From NCBI RefSeq assembly GCF_000974685.2, contig NZ_AP018738.1, positions 2,653,230 to 2,717,229 on the forward strand: a stretch of 64,000 nucleotides of DNA, given 5' to 3'. The DNA comes from Ferriphaselus amnicola (GTDB lineage: Bacteria; Pseudomonadota; Gammaproteobacteria; Burkholderiales; Gallionellaceae). Both the position numbers and the translations under genes were made by a program. This document shows, piece by piece, positions 46,979-57,867 of the stretch (position 1 is the first letter of the stretch; each line of letters opens with the position of its first letter). The notes beneath the pieces are model-generated. The model ran no database searches. It was not told the DNA's origin and worked only from the letters and a program-made list of their open reading frames with translations.

Positions 46979-47829
46979 GGTGTCATGTCGGTGCGCACGC
47001 GCAGGTAGCGTGCGAAGCGCGGGATGCCGGTCTTCTCGTTCACCCCGTTGTAGCGATAAGTCACCCAGACTCCCAAGGGTGGCGGCGTATGGCGCTCGGC
47101 ATCCGAAAGCCCAGCACCCAGCTTGAAACGCAGCCCTTGCGCCGTCTCGACTTCCAGTGCGCCCAACATCCCCGCGTATTTTCCCTTGCCCGGCAAGTGT
47201 CCGATGACGCGCGCTTCCGCGTCCTCATAGAGCTTGAATTTGAGCAAGTCATCGCTGCGTTCGGCGCGGTAGAGCGAGGTACGGCGGTGCAATACCAGCC
47301 CTTCGCCGCCTAGATTGACGATGCCAGTTAGCCTAGCGCGCAGTTCGGTGAGGTCGTGTACCGTGGATTGTGCGACATGCCTTACCCACGGTTGCTTGAT
47401 CGCCGCGACGACACGCACAAGTGCGGCATCGCGCTCGGCGAAATCGCCGGGATGAGCGGGCAAGTCGAACAGCATGAAGTGCATGCCGCGCCAAGTGGCA
47501 TCGTCGGGTTGCAGCTGCCGCACGGTTGAGACCGCCAGCGCAAAACGTCCGCGCCCCGCCCACAGCTCGCCATCCAGCGGCGTGTTCGGCCAACCCGCCG
47601 TGAACCAATCCGGCGCATGGACGATCTCGCCGCCGCGCATGAGCAGGCGCTCACCATCCCAATAGCCCCTTACACCATCGTACTTTTCGCTGACTAGATA
47701 ATCAGCAAGGCGGATATCCGCATGGAACACGTTCGCCAACATCAACGGCGGCGGCTCGCTCGCGAGGAGGATGGCGGGATGCGACAGCAGGGAAAGCGTG
47801 AGCAGGAGCGATGCAATCAGTCGGTTCAT
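46975..47829 (-). CDS. Secreted ATP-dependent DNA ligase, LigE type
   Basis: 284 aa from the ATG at 47829, with a signal peptide (about 1-24). The nucleotidyl-transfer motif I is SEKYDGVRGYW with Lys49; the next motifs GEGLVLHRR and LLKFKLYEDAEARVIG follow. A short OB domain closes it. LigE ligases are small, periplasmic and linked by others to DNA uptake or extracellular DNA. Shares CTAA with the SDR stop. Confidence 0.88.
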   Translation of the reverse strand: MNRLIASLLLTLSLLSHPAILLASEPPPLMLANVFHADIRLADYLVSEKYDGVRGYWDGERLLMRGGEIVHAPDWFTAGWPNTPLDGELWAGRGRFALAVSTVRQLQPDDATWRGMHFMLFDLPAHPGDFAERDAALVRVVAAIKQPWVRHVAQSTVHDLTELRARLTGIVNLGGEGLVLHRRTSLYRAERSDDLLKFKLYEDAEARVIGHLPGKGKYAGMLGALEVETAQGLRFKLGAGLSDAERHTPPPLGVWVTYRYNGVNEKTGIPRFARYLRVRTDMTP

Positions 47830-47839
47830 TCTCGTCCCC

Positions 47840-48020
47840 GTCATTCCGGCATAAGCCAGAATCCAGTCGATGAAAAGAATGTCCCGCTTAGGCGGGACAG
47901 CACCTTGGTTTATTGCTGGGGACAGCTAAGCGAGTTGAATTCCGGCCTGATGGGACAACTAGCCATCGACCAAGCTGGCGAAATGCGCCCGCCAAGTCGC
48001 TGGTTATGTGCCGGAATGAC
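47840..48020. repeat. 181-base segment with inverted ends, MITE-like
   Basis: Left end GTCATTCCGGCA at 47840-47851; right end TGCCGGAATGAC at 48009-48020, its exact reverse complement. An inner hairpin lies at 47880-47899. It fills most of the space between the ligase start and the gatB end. The arm matches the palindrome at 37881. It could be a short non-autonomous element or two copies of a widespread palindromic repeat. Confidence 0.5.
47873..47899 (-). terminator. Likely terminator after gatB
   Basis: Perfect 8-base arms TGTCCCGC (47880-47887) and GCGGGACA (47892-47899) with loop TTAG. Read on the - strand the stem is followed by TTCTTTTC, a short T-rich tail. It is about 125 bases beyond the gatB stop and before the ligase ATG. 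Confidence 0.55.
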
Positions 48021-48024
48021 AGCG

Positions 48025-49476
48025 CTAGCCTGCCAGTTTTTGCTTCAATATCTCGTTCAACTGCGCCGGGTTGGCCTTGCCCTTGCTGGCCTTCATCGCG
48101 AGACCGACAAAGAAGCCGAACAGCTTGTCCTTGCCAGAACGATATTCTGCGACCTTCTCCGCATTGCCCGCGATGATCTCGTCCACCAGTGCTTCGATCG
48201 CGCCGGAGTCAGAGACCTGCTTCAGCCCCTTGGCTTCGATGATGGCATCCGCCTCGCCGCCTTCCGCCCATAGGGTACGGAACACTTCCTTCGCGCCGGA
48301 GTTGGAGATGGTGCCGTCGGCGATGCACGCCAGCATGCCGCCGAGTTGTTGCGCAGATATCGGGCATTGCGCCATGTCGAGGCCATCGCGGTTGAGCTGG
48401 GCGCTGACTTCGCCGATCAACCAATTCGCGCAGATCTTGGCTTGCGCTGGCACGGCTCTCAACGCCGCCTCAAAAAAGTCCGCCATCTCACGCGACGAAG
48501 TCAGGATACTCGCATCGTAAGCCGACAAGCCCAGCTCGCCCACGTAGCGCGCCTGCTTATCCTGTGGCAACTCCGGCATGGTGGCGCGCACTTGTTCCTT
48601 CCACTCTTCGCTGATCTCCAGCGGCAACAGGTCGGGATCGGGGAAGTAGCGGTAGTCGTGCGCATCTTCCTTGCTGCGCATCGCGCGCGTCTCGCCAGTG
48701 TCGGGATTGAACAGGATGGTGGCCTGCTGCACCTTGCCGCCATTTTCTATCGTGTCGATCTGCCATTGCACTTCGTAGTCGATGGCCTGCTGCATGAACT
48801 TGAACGAGTTGAGGTTCTTGATCTCGCGACGGGTGCCGAACGGCTGGCCGGGCTTGCGCACCGACACGTTCACGTCGCAACGGAACGAGCCTTCCTGCAT
48901 GTTGCCGTCGCAGATGCCGATCCAGCGCACCAGCGAGTGCAACGCCTTGGCATAAGCCACCGCTTCGGCGGCCGAACGCATGTCCGGCTCAGAAACGATC
49001 TCCAGCAGCGGCGTGCCGGCGCGGTTCAGATCGATGCCGGTCACACCTTGCGAGTCGCCGTGCACCGACTTGCCTGCGTCTTCTTCTAAGTGGGCGCGGG
49101 TGAGGCGCACGGTCTTCTCGTAAGGCTTGGCGTTACCCGAAAGCGGCTCGACTTGGATGGTGATCGCGCCCTGACCGACCACCGGCAAGTCCATCTGACT
49201 GATCTGATAGCCCTTTGGTAGGTCGGGGTAGAAGTAATTCTTGCGCGCGAACACCGAGCGTGGCGCGATGTGCGCACCAGTGGCGAGGCCGAACTTGATG
49301 GCGCGTTCAACTGCGCCCTTGTTCAATACCGGCAACACGCCCGGCAGCGCCAAGCTCACCGCGTCAGCCTGCGTGTTCGGCTCCGCGCCGAACTTGGTCG
49401 AAGCGCCGGAAAAGATCTTTGTGTCGGTGGAGAGCTGGGTGTGAACTTCCAGCCCGATGACGATTTCCCAAGTCAT
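48025..49476 (-). CDS. gatB: Aspartyl/glutamyl-tRNA amidotransferase subunit B
   Basis: 483 aa from the ATG at 49476, 2 bases after gatA. It begins [39 protein letters not shown] and [11 protein letters not shown] are typical kinase-like elements. The C-terminal YqeY-like domain ends the protein. Converts Glu-tRNA-Gln or Asp-tRNA-Asn to the amidated form with GatA and GatC. Confidence 0.96.
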   Translation of the reverse strand: MTWEIVIGLEVHTQLSTDTKIFSGASTKFGAEPNTQADAVSLALPGVLPVLNKGAVERAIKFGLATGAHIAPRSVFARKNYFYPDLPKGYQISQMDLPVVGQGAITIQVEPLSGNAKPYEKTVRLTRAHLEEDAGKSVHGDSQGVTGIDLNRAGTPLLEIVSEPDMRSAAEAVAYAKALHSLVRWIGICDGNMQEGSFRCDVNVSVRKPGQPFGTRREIKNLNSFKFMQQAIDYEVQWQIDTIENGGKVQQATILFNPDTGETRAMRSKEDAHDYRYFPDPDLLPLEISEEWKEQVRATMPELPQDKQARYVGELGLSAYDASILTSSREMADFFEAALRAVPAQAKICANWLIGEVSAQLNRDGLDMAQCPISAQQLGGMLACIADGTISNSGAKEVFRTLWAEGGEADAIIEAKGLKQVSDSGAIEALVDEIIAGNAEKVAEYRSGKDKLFGFFVGLAMKASKGKANPAQLNEILKQKLAG

Positions 49477-49478
49477 GT

Positions 49479-50933
49479 TCAAATCCCCTGTGGCGCGCGG
49501 CTGTGCCAGTCGGTCGCCAGTTGATATTGGTGCGCCACGTTCAACATGCGCGCTTCGTCGAAATAGTTGCCGATGATCTGCAAGCCCACCGGCATGGCGT
49601 TGTCGCCGAAGCCGCAGGGGATGGACATGCCCGGCAGGCCGGCCAGGTTGACGGCGATGGTATAGATGTCGGACAGGTACATCTGCACCGGATCGTCGCC
49701 CTTCTCGCCCAGCTTGAAAGCGGTGGAAGGCGAAGTTGGGCCCATGATGACATCGCATAGTTTGAACGCTTCGGTGAAATCTTGCGCGATCAGGCGGCGA
49801 ATCTTCTGGGCTTGCAGGTAGTAAGCGTCGTAGTAGCCGTGGCTCAGCACGTAGGTGCCAATCATGATGCGGCGCTTCACTTCCGCACCGAAACCCTGCG
49901 CGCGGCTCTTCTCGTACATGTCGGCGAGGTCGGTGTATTCCGGGGCTCGGTAGCCGTAGCGCACGCCGTCGAAGCGCGACAGGTTGCTGGACGCTTCCGC
50001 CGGGGCCAGTACGTAATAGACTGGGATGGACAAACGGGTGTTGGGCAGGCTGATGTCCACCACGGTCGCACCCAGCTTCTTGTATTCGGTGATGGCGGCG
50101 TCCACGGCTTGTGCCACGTCGTTGCCCAGACCTTCGGCGAAGAACTCTTTTGGCAGGCCAATGCGCAGGCCGTTCAGAGGCTTACCTAAATCACGCGAGT
50201 AGTCCTCCTTGTCGCGCTTCAGGCTGGTGGAATCGCGCTCGTCGAAGCCGACCATGCTGTTGAGCAACAAGGCTAAATCTTCGGCGCTGCGCCCCATCGG
50301 GCCCGCTTGATCAAGGCTGGAGGCGAAGGCGATCATGCCGTAGCGCGACACGGTGCCGTAAGTCGGCTTGAGGCCGGAGATGCCGCACAGCGCCGCTGGT
50401 TGGCGGATCGAGCCGCCGGTGTCGGTCCCGGTCGCCGCTGCGCACAGCCGCGCCGCTACCGCTGCCGCCGTACCGCCGGACGAACCACCGGGAACGCGCG
50501 AGGTGTCCCACGGGTTCTTTACGGAACCGTAGTGCGAAGTCTCGTTCGACGAACCCATGGCGAACTCGTCCATGTTGGTCTTGCCGAGGTTGATCGCGCC
50601 TGCGTTGTTGAACTGGCTGATGACGTGTGCGTCGTAAGGCGACACGAAGTTGTGCAGCATCTTCGAACCGCAGGTGGTGAGCCAGCCCTTGGCGCAGAAG
50701 ATGTCCTTCTGGGCGATGGGGATGCCGGTCAGCGCTTCCGCCGTTCCTGCGGCGAAACGGGCATCGGCCTCACGTGCTTGCGTCAGCGAGGTCTCGGGAT
50801 TCAGCGTGACGTACGCGTTCAACTCAGGATTGAGTTTGGCGATGCGGTCGAGGTAAAGCTGGGTCAGCTCGACGCTGGAGATTTTCTTGGCGCGCAGAGC
50901 GTCGCCGAGTTGCTTCAAACTGGATTCAAACAT
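49479..50933 (-). CDS. gatA: Aspartyl/glutamyl-tRNA amidotransferase subunit A
   Basis: 484 aa amidase-signature enzyme that releases ammonia from Gln. Catalytic elements: Lys in [11 protein letters not shown], the Ser-cisSer-Lys set in [15 protein letters not shown] and [16 protein letters not shown]. Sits between gatC and gatB in the gatCAB operon. Confidence 0.97.
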   Translation of the reverse strand: MFESSLKQLGDALRAKKISSVELTQLYLDRIAKLNPELNAYVTLNPETSLTQAREADARFAAGTAEALTGIPIAQKDIFCAKGWLTTCGSKMLHNFVSPYDAHVISQFNNAGAINLGKTNMDEFAMGSSNETSHYGSVKNPWDTSRVPGGSSGGTAAAVAARLCAAATGTDTGGSIRQPAALCGISGLKPTYGTVSRYGMIAFASSLDQAGPMGRSAEDLALLLNSMVGFDERDSTSLKRDKEDYSRDLGKPLNGLRIGLPKEFFAEGLGNDVAQAVDAAITEYKKLGATVVDISLPNTRLSIPVYYVLAPAEASSNLSRFDGVRYGYRAPEYTDLADMYEKSRAQGFGAEVKRRIMIGTYVLSHGYYDAYYLQAQKIRRLIAQDFTEAFKLCDVIMGPTSPSTAFKLGEKGDDPVQMYLSDIYTIAVNLAGLPGMSIPCGFGDNAMPVGLQIIGNYFDEARMLNVAHQYQLATDWHSRAPQGI

Positions 50934-50939
50934 GGTGGA

Positions 50940-51227
50940 TTACTCAATGACCTGTGGGACGAGGTACAGCCCCGCTTCGACTTGCGGCGCGATGGATTGG
51001 AATAGTTCGCGTTGATTGGTTTCTGTGACGTTGTCTTCGCGCAAGCGCTGGGTCACATCCTGCGCGTGCGACATGGGTTCGATTCCCGTGGTATCAACGG
51101 CTTGCATTTCTGCGATCAACTCAAAGATGCCATTGAGTTGCACCTGTGCCGCCTGCACTTCTGAATCGGAGATGGCTAGGCGAGCGAGCCGGGCGACTTT
51201 TTTCACATCGTCAGTGGTCAGGGACAT
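50940..51227 (-). CDS. gatC: Aspartyl/glutamyl-tRNA amidotransferase subunit C
   Basis: 95 aa. It starts MSLTTDDVKKVARLARLAIS and has IEPMSHAQDVTQRLREDNVTE, both typical. First gene of gatCAB; divergent from mreB across 87 bases that must hold both promoters. Confidence 0.95.
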   Translation of the reverse strand: MSLTTDDVKKVARLARLAISDSEVQAAQVQLNGIFELIAEMQAVDTTGIEPMSHAQDVTQRLREDNVTETNQRELFQSIAPQVEAGLYLVPQVIE

Positions 51228-51264
51228 GATGGGGTAACACTTTATAGAAACGAGCGTAATAGGG

Positions 51265-51270
51265 TATCAT
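51265..51270 (+). promoter_or_regulatory. Possible mreB -10 element
   Basis: TATCAT (5 of 6) 44 bases before the mreB ATG, within the divergent gatC/mreB spacer. The -35 is not clear. Confidence 0.35.
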
Positions 51271-51272
51271 AA

Positions 51273-52358
<1,086 letters not shown>

Positions 52359-52413
52359 TAGCGCCACGCGCTGGGACTGACCAAGGTGAGTTCCAGCCAT
52401 TCCGGGACTCCGT

Positions 52414-53319
52414 ATGGATAATGCGCAGCCAGTCAGATTCTTCAAGCGCGGCTACCCTCCGTTCGTCCGATTCGCCTTTTTCGCCCTGCTCTCCTTAGTG
52501 TTGCTGGTCGTGGACGTGCGTTTTCGCACGCTGGATACCGTCCGCTATGGCTTGTCGCTATTGGTGCAGCCAGTGCAGCGGGTACTCTCGTTGCCATTTG
52601 CCAGCCTGCACGACGCACGCGAGTATTTTTACACTCAGTCCAGCCTGATTCGCCACAGCGAGGAGTTGCAACGTCTGCATGACAATGATCGCGTGCAACT
52701 TATGCAACTACAGGCTATCGAGGCCGAGAATCAGCAGTTACGCAAGCTTCTGGAAATAAAGAACCACGTCGAGTTTCGCTCGCAATTGGCTGAGATCATC
52801 TACGACGAGAAAGATGTTTTCCGTCGTCGCATCTTCCTCGATAAGGGAACTCAGGCCGATGTCCAAGCAGGACAAGTGGTGATGGATGATAACGGCATCG
52901 TTGGTCAAGTCACCCGTGTCTATCCGCTCATGAGCGAGGTAACGTTGGTGACCGATAAGGATCAGGCGGTACCCGTAGAGGTATTACGCAATGGCCTGCG
53001 CACGGTACTGTTCGGCTTTGGCGACATCAATCATCTGGCGGTGCGTTACACGCCGGTCAGCGCGGATATACAAGAGAACGATCTGTTAATGACCTCCGGC
53101 ATCGACGGCACATACCCGCCGGGATTGCCGGTGGCGCGTGTCACCAAGATTGAGCGTGATGCGACTTATCCCTTTGCGCGCATCCTTTGTACGCCCGTCG
53201 CAGGTGTCGATCAGCATCGACAGCTACTGATCCTGTCTGGGCAAGCCAAGTTGCCGCCCGCACCCGAGCCAGCGTCCGATGAACCTGCGCTCGGCAAGCG
53301 CAAGGTGAAAAAGCCATGA
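52414..53319 (+). CDS. mreC: Rod-shape determining protein MreC
   Basis: 301 aa. One membrane helix (about 15-35), a coiled coil (about 65-110, HSEELQRLHDNDRVQLMQLQ) and the beta-rich periplasmic domain (RIFLDKGTQADVQAGQVV, GIVGQVTRVYP, TSGIDGTYPPGLPVARV). Scaffold between MreB and the elongation synthase. It overlaps mreD by 4 bases. Confidence 0.95.
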   Translation: MDNAQPVRFFKRGYPPFVRFAFFALLSLVLLVVDVRFRTLDTVRYGLSLLVQPVQRVLSLPFASLHDAREYFYTQSSLIRHSEELQRLHDNDRVQLMQLQAIEAENQQLRKLLEIKNHVEFRSQLAEIIYDEKDVFRRRIFLDKGTQADVQAGQVVMDDNGIVGQVTRVYPLMSEVTLVTDKDQAVPVEVLRNGLRTVLFGFGDINHLAVRYTPVSADIQENDLLMTSGIDGTYPPGLPVARVTKIERDATYPFARILCTPVAGVDQHRQLLILSGQAKLPPAPEPASDEPALGKRKVKKP

Positions 53320-53822
53320 ACGACGTCCTCCCATACTATCGGAACACCGTCCCATCCATTCTGTTCAGCCTAGCGATTGCCATGCTGCTGACTTGGCTGC
53401 CTTGGCAAGGCTGGGCCTTGGCGTTACGGCCTGATTTCGTTGCCCTAGTGTTGTTGTATTGGGCGACACATACGCCGCACAAGGTTGGCATTGGTACGGC
53501 TTGGGTGGTGGGGCTGCTCGCCGATGTCGCGGATGCCAGCTTGTTCGGACAACATGCGCTGGCGTACAGCGCCCTAGTTTTGGGAAGTATCATCTTCAAG
53601 CGCCGCATTCTGATGTTGGATCTGTCTCAACAAACGATGCAGGTCTTCCCCCTGCTGCTGGTCAACTATGTTCTGTTTGCCGCCATCGACTGGCTAGCGC
53701 AAGGACATTTTGCCTGGAGCTATCTGGCTGGATGCGTTACTTCCGCCGTGCTGTGGTTACCCCTGACTGTGCTGTTGCAGGCACTCAGTCGGCCGCGCGC
53801 ACCCAAAGCGGATTCGCTGTAG
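53316..53822 (+). CDS. mreD: Rod-shape determining protein MreD
   Basis: 168 aa, five to six hydrophobic segments. It includes ALRPDFVALVLLYWATHTPH and GLLADVADASLFGQHALAYS, the usual MreD signature. Start ATGA overlaps mreC; mrdA begins 8 bases after its stop. Confidence 0.92.
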   Translation: MNDVLPYYRNTVPSILFSLAIAMLLTWLPWQGWALALRPDFVALVLLYWATHTPHKVGIGTAWVVGLLADVADASLFGQHALAYSALVLGSIIFKRRILMLDLSQQTMQVFPLLLVNYVLFAAIDWLAQGHFAWSYLAGCVTSAVLWLPLTVLLQALSRPRAPKADSL

Positions 53823-53830
53823 AGCTCCCT

Positions 53831-55777
53831 ATGCCGCATCGCATCGAGCTAAAGAACCACCAACAGGAAATCGTCAATTTCCGTCTGCGTCTGGCACTTA
53901 GCCTGGGTTTCGTGCTGTTTCTGATGTTCTTGTTGTTGGCGCGTTTCGTCTATCTTCAGTTGGTGCGCTACGATTATTTCCACACCATGGCTGAGAATAA
54001 TCGGATCTCTATCGTACCCACGGTACCCAACCGAGGGCTCATCCTAGACCGCAACGGTGTGGTACTGGCGCATAACTACTCCGCCTATACGTTGGAGATC
54101 ACCCCGAGTAAGGCCAACAATCTAGAGGAAACCATCAACGGATTGGCCGAGTTCATCGACATTCAGCCCAAAGATCGTAAACGCTTCAAAAAACTGTTAG
54201 CCGAGAGCCGCGACTTCGAAAGTCTGTCGATCCGCAATCGTCTGAGTGATGAGGAGATCGCCAAATTCGCCGCTCAGCGTTACCGTTTTCCCGGGGTTGA
54301 GATCAAGGCGCGGCTCTTCCGCGAATACCCATTTCACGAAGGTACTTCGCATTTGATTGGCTACATCGGGCGCATCACCCAAAAAGACAGCGACCGACTT
54401 GAAGACGAGGAGCTGCTGGCCAACTACCGTGGCTCTGACTACATCGGCAAGGCTGGGCTTGAAGAAAGTTACGAACAAGAGTTGCACGGTCAGACCGGTA
54501 TGGAGCAAGTCGAGGTGGATGCTGGCGGACGCGGTGTGCGGGTGCTATCACACACGCCGCCGCGCTCCGGTAATAACCTGATGTTGAGTCTGGATGCCAA
54601 GTTGCAAGATATTGCCGAGCAGGCATTTGGCGACTTTCGTGGCGCCTTGGTCGCCATCGATCCGCGCAATGGTGAGGTGCTCGCCTTTGTCAGTAAGCCA
54701 GGCTACGACCCGAATCTGTTCATTGACGGAATCGATCAGCAAAGCTGGGACGAGCTGAACACTTCGTTGGATACGCCGCTCAACAATCGCGTGCTGCGCG
54801 GCCAGTATCCGCCCGGCTCCACGCTCAAGCCATTCATGGCGCTGGCTGGATTGCACTACAACAAGCGCTCGCCTAGTTACACCATCAGCGACCCTGGCTA
54901 CTTCACCTTGCCCGGCAGCGGCCACCAATACCGCGACTGGAAAAAGGATGGGCACGGCAGCGTCGATCTGTTCCGTTCCATCGTGATTTCCTGCGACACG
55001 TATTACTATGGCTTGGCGGTAGAGTTGGGCATCGACAACATCCACGACTTTCTATCGCGGTTTGGTTTCGGCCAGAAGACTGGCATCGATTTGGACGGCG
55101 AGCAGCCGGGATTGCTGCCATCGCAAGAGTGGAAGATGAAACGCTTCAAGCAAAAGTGGTACGCCGGAGATTCAGTCTCGGCGGGTATCGGCCAAGGCTA
55201 CGATCTGGTCACGCCGATGCAGTTGGCCAGCGCTACGGCGGCACTTGCCAATGGCGGCGTTGGCTATCGACCTCATCTGGTTCGGTCGATCCAGAATTCG
55301 GAAACTGGCGAGAAGCGCAACATCGATTCCGTCATAGACAGCAATCATCCGCTGGATCCTCAGCATTTCGATCTGGTACGCCGCGCCATGATCGCCGTCA
55401 CCCAACCCGGCGGCACGGCCTCCCAAGCGGCGGCTGGCGCACCTTACGCTATCGCTGGCAAGACCGGTACCGCCCAAGTGGTGGGCATCAAGCAAGGAGC
55501 AAAATACGATGCCAGCAAAATGGCCGAACGACACCGCGACCATGCGTGGTTCATCGCCTTTGCCCCGGCTGAAGCGCCCACGATTGCGCTAGCGGTGCTG
55601 GCTGAGAATGGCGGCCATGGTGGCTCGGTTGCTGCCCCCATCGCGCGTAAAGTGATGGATTACTATCTGCTGGGCAAAGTGCCTCAGGTTGTGCCAAAAG
55701 CACCACAGAGCACACCCATATCTGGCGTGCCGGCGGTTTCCGCTCCTGCCGCAGCCGAGGTCGAAGAGCATGACTAA
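53831..55777 (+). CDS. mrdA: Penicillin-binding protein 2 (transpeptidase)
   Basis: 648 aa from the ATG at 53831. One membrane helix (about 20-45), a dimerisation part beginning VPNRGLILDRNGVVLAHN, and a transpeptidase domain with SxxK at PPGSTLKPF (S330), SxN-equivalent ISCDTYYYG, and KTG in AIAGKTGTAQV. Elongation-specific PBP2; it works with RodA, whose gene overlaps its end by 8 bases. Confidence 0.96.
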   Translation: MPHRIELKNHQQEIVNFRLRLALSLGFVLFLMFLLLARFVYLQLVRYDYFHTMAENNRISIVPTVPNRGLILDRNGVVLAHNYSAYTLEITPSKANNLEETINGLAEFIDIQPKDRKRFKKLLAESRDFESLSIRNRLSDEEIAKFAAQRYRFPGVEIKARLFREYPFHEGTSHLIGYIGRITQKDSDRLEDEELLANYRGSDYIGKAGLEESYEQELHGQTGMEQVEVDAGGRGVRVLSHTPPRSGNNLMLSLDAKLQDIAEQAFGDFRGALVAIDPRNGEVLAFVSKPGYDPNLFIDGIDQQSWDELNTSLDTPLNNRVLRGQYPPGSTLKPFMALAGLHYNKRSPSYTISDPGYFTLPGSGHQYRDWKKDGHGSVDLFRSIVISCDTYYYGLAVELGIDNIHDFLSRFGFGQKTGIDLDGEQPGLLPSQEWKMKRFKQKWYAGDSVSAGIGQGYDLVTPMQLASATAALANGGVGYRPHLVRSIQNSETGEKRNIDSVIDSNHPLDPQHFDLVRRAMIAVTQPGGTASQAAAGAPYAIAGKTGTAQVVGIKQGAKYDASKMAERHRDHAWFIAFAPAEAPTIALAVLAENGGHGGSVAAPIARKVMDYYLLGKVPQVVPKAPQSTPISGVPAVSAPAAAEVEEHD

Positions 55778-56867
55778 GCGGGAATTCTGGCGCCGCTTCG
55801 GTGCTCACCTCGATCCGATCTTGCTGCTCGCCATCAGCCTGTTGATGTTGACTAGCCTAGTGGTGTTGTACAGCGCGGGGGACGGTAGCTGGCATCGCGT
55901 ATTCTCGCAGCTAGGCAATATCGTGGTGGCGTTTGCATTGATGTGGGCGGTCGCCAACATGCCGCTGCACTACCTGATGCGTGCCGCCGTGCCCTTGTAT
56001 CTGCTGGGAATGTTGCTGCTGTTGGGCGTGGCGCTGTTCGGCGAGATCAGTCACGGCGCACGGCGCTGGCTGAATCTGGGTGTGGCGACCATCCAGCCGT
56101 CGGAATTGATGAAGATCGGCGTGCCGCTGATGATGGCCTGGTACTTCGACAAATACGAAGCCACGCTGACCATGAAGACCTACGCTATCGCGGCCTTGCT
56201 GCTGCTGTTGCCGGTCGGCCTGATCGCCAAACAACCCGACCTTGGCACCGCGATCCTGATTGCCGCCAGCGGTTTTTATGTGTTGTTCCTCGCCGGACTT
56301 TCTTGGCGAGTCATCGGCGGGATGGTGATCGCGGGTGCTGCCAGTGCACCTTTCCTATGGGGTATGCTGCACGACTATCAGAAGCACCGCATTATGATGT
56401 TGCTTGATCCAACCAAGGATGCGCTAGGCAAGGGCTACCACACCATACAGGGAATGATCGCGGTCGGCTCCGGCGGCCTGTTCGGCAAGGGTTACCTGAA
56501 CGGCACCCAGACCCATCTCAACTTCCTGCCAGAAAGTCACACCGACTTCATCTTCGCTGTTTATTCGGAGGAGTTCGGCCTGTTCGGCAACCTGTTGCTG
56601 CTCAGCATGTATCTGTTCGTCATCCTGCGGGGTTTCGTCATCACGGCCAACGCTTCGACATACTTCACACGACTGATGGCCGGCAGCGTTACGCTCACCT
56701 TCTTTACCTACGCCTTTGTCAACATGGGCATGGTCAGCGGCATCTTGCCGGTGGTGGGCGTGCCGCTGCCGCTGGTGAGTTATGGCGGCACGTCCATGCT
56801 TACTTTGCTACTCGGTTTTGGTATTCTGATGAGTGTTCATACGCACCAAAAACTGGTTAAAACTTAA
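55770..56867 (+). CDS. rodA: Rod-shape peptidoglycan glycosyltransferase RodA
   Basis: 365 aa SEDS protein with about ten membrane segments. Typical blocks: SHGARRWLNLGVATIQPSEL, KQPDLGTAILI, FLPESHTDFIFAVYSEEFGL, and GVPLPLVSYGGTSML. The catalytic Asp of SEDS enzymes probably lies in the SHTDFIF region. Pairs with PBP2. Confidence 0.96.
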   Translation: MTKREFWRRFGAHLDPILLLAISLLMLTSLVVLYSAGDGSWHRVFSQLGNIVVAFALMWAVANMPLHYLMRAAVPLYLLGMLLLLGVALFGEISHGARRWLNLGVATIQPSELMKIGVPLMMAWYFDKYEATLTMKTYAIAALLLLLPVGLIAKQPDLGTAILIAASGFYVLFLAGLSWRVIGGMVIAGAASAPFLWGMLHDYQKHRIMMLLDPTKDALGKGYHTIQGMIAVGSGGLFGKGYLNGTQTHLNFLPESHTDFIFAVYSEEFGLFGNLLLLSMYLFVILRGFVITANASTYFTRLMAGSVTLTFFTYAFVNMGMVSGILPVVGVPLPLVSYGGTSMLTLLLGFGILMSVHTHQKLVKT

Positions 56868-56877
56868 AGGTGATTCC

Positions 56878-57867
56878 ATGAAGCAAAACGGTTTGCTGCT
56901 CGTTGCAGCCATGCTACTCAGCGCTTGCGGTACCGCGCCCACACACAAGGCGGTGGTGCGCGATACGGCAACTCCCAACATCGAAGCTAGTCCATCAGCG
57001 GAGGTGCAGGCTGTACCTGCGGCCACCCCTCCTGGGCGCGGCGGGTATCTGGCCGGCGACGGCCCCGGTACGGACATCCCCGCCAATCTGGAAAACATGC
57101 CGGATGCCGTACCCGTCAAAGAGCCTTTGCACCGCTACGCCAATCGTCCTTATGTCGCCTTGGGTAACAGCTACACCCCATTGACCGAAGTAGGCAAATA
57201 CAAGGCGCGAGGCATCGCATCTTGGTATGGGAAAAAGTTCCACGGCCAAGCCACCTCCAGCGGCGAAACCTATGATATGTACAAAATGACAGCCGCTCAT
57301 CCCACGTTGCCCGTGCCCAGTTTTGCTCGCGTCACTCAGTTACGCAACGGTCGCTCGGTGATTGTGCGCATCAATGATCGTGGGCCGTTCTTGCATGATC
57401 GCATCATCGACCTTTCCTATGCGGCAGCGACCAAACTGGCCATCATTGGCAATGGCAGCGCACAGGTCGAGGTCGAGAGTCTGACAGCGGATAGCGACCC
57501 GACACCTGAAGTCCATGCCAGCGGACGTACCTACGCCTTACAAGGGGAGGGTATGGTGAGTAGCACCCCGCTCCCGGCTGCAGAGCCTGTCGCTTCAGCA
57601 ACAGAGGTTTTGCCTGTCGTTTCTGGGGAGGGTGGGAATCATTTTTTGCAACTGGGCGCTTTCCGCAGTCAAGAGAGCGCCGAGAGCTTCCGCGCAAAGA
57701 TACAGTCCGAGTTAAACGTGGGCACAAAAAAGCTGACGCTGTACCCAAAAAACGACGGACTGGTAAGAGTGCACCTCGGCCCGTATCCAAACGACACTGC
57801 CGCACATGCCGCCGCTGAGAGACTTGAAGCTCAGCTCGGCTTCAAGCCACTTGTGAGCAAACACTAA
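56878..57867 (+). CDS. rlpA: RlpA-type septal lipoprotein
   Basis: 329 aa from the ATG at 56878. Lipobox LLSAC. A double-psi barrel (GIASWYGKKFHGQATSSGE, VRINDRGPFLHDRIIDLS) has the lytic transglycosylase residues. A C-terminal SPOR domain (about 255-328, NHFLQLGAFRSQESAESFRA). LspA substrate. Ends tail-to-tail with xthA. Confidence 0.94.
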   Translation: MKQNGLLLVAAMLLSACGTAPTHKAVVRDTATPNIEASPSAEVQAVPAATPPGRGGYLAGDGPGTDIPANLENMPDAVPVKEPLHRYANRPYVALGNSYTPLTEVGKYKARGIASWYGKKFHGQATSSGETYDMYKMTAAHPTLPVPSFARVTQLRNGRSVIVRINDRGPFLHDRIIDLSYAAATKLAIIGNGSAQVEVESLTADSDPTPEVHASGRTYALQGEGMVSSTPLPAAEPVASATEVLPVVSGEGGNHFLQLGAFRSQESAESFRAKIQSELNVGTKKLTLYPKNDGLVRVHLGPYPNDTAAHAAAERLEAQLGFKPLVSKH

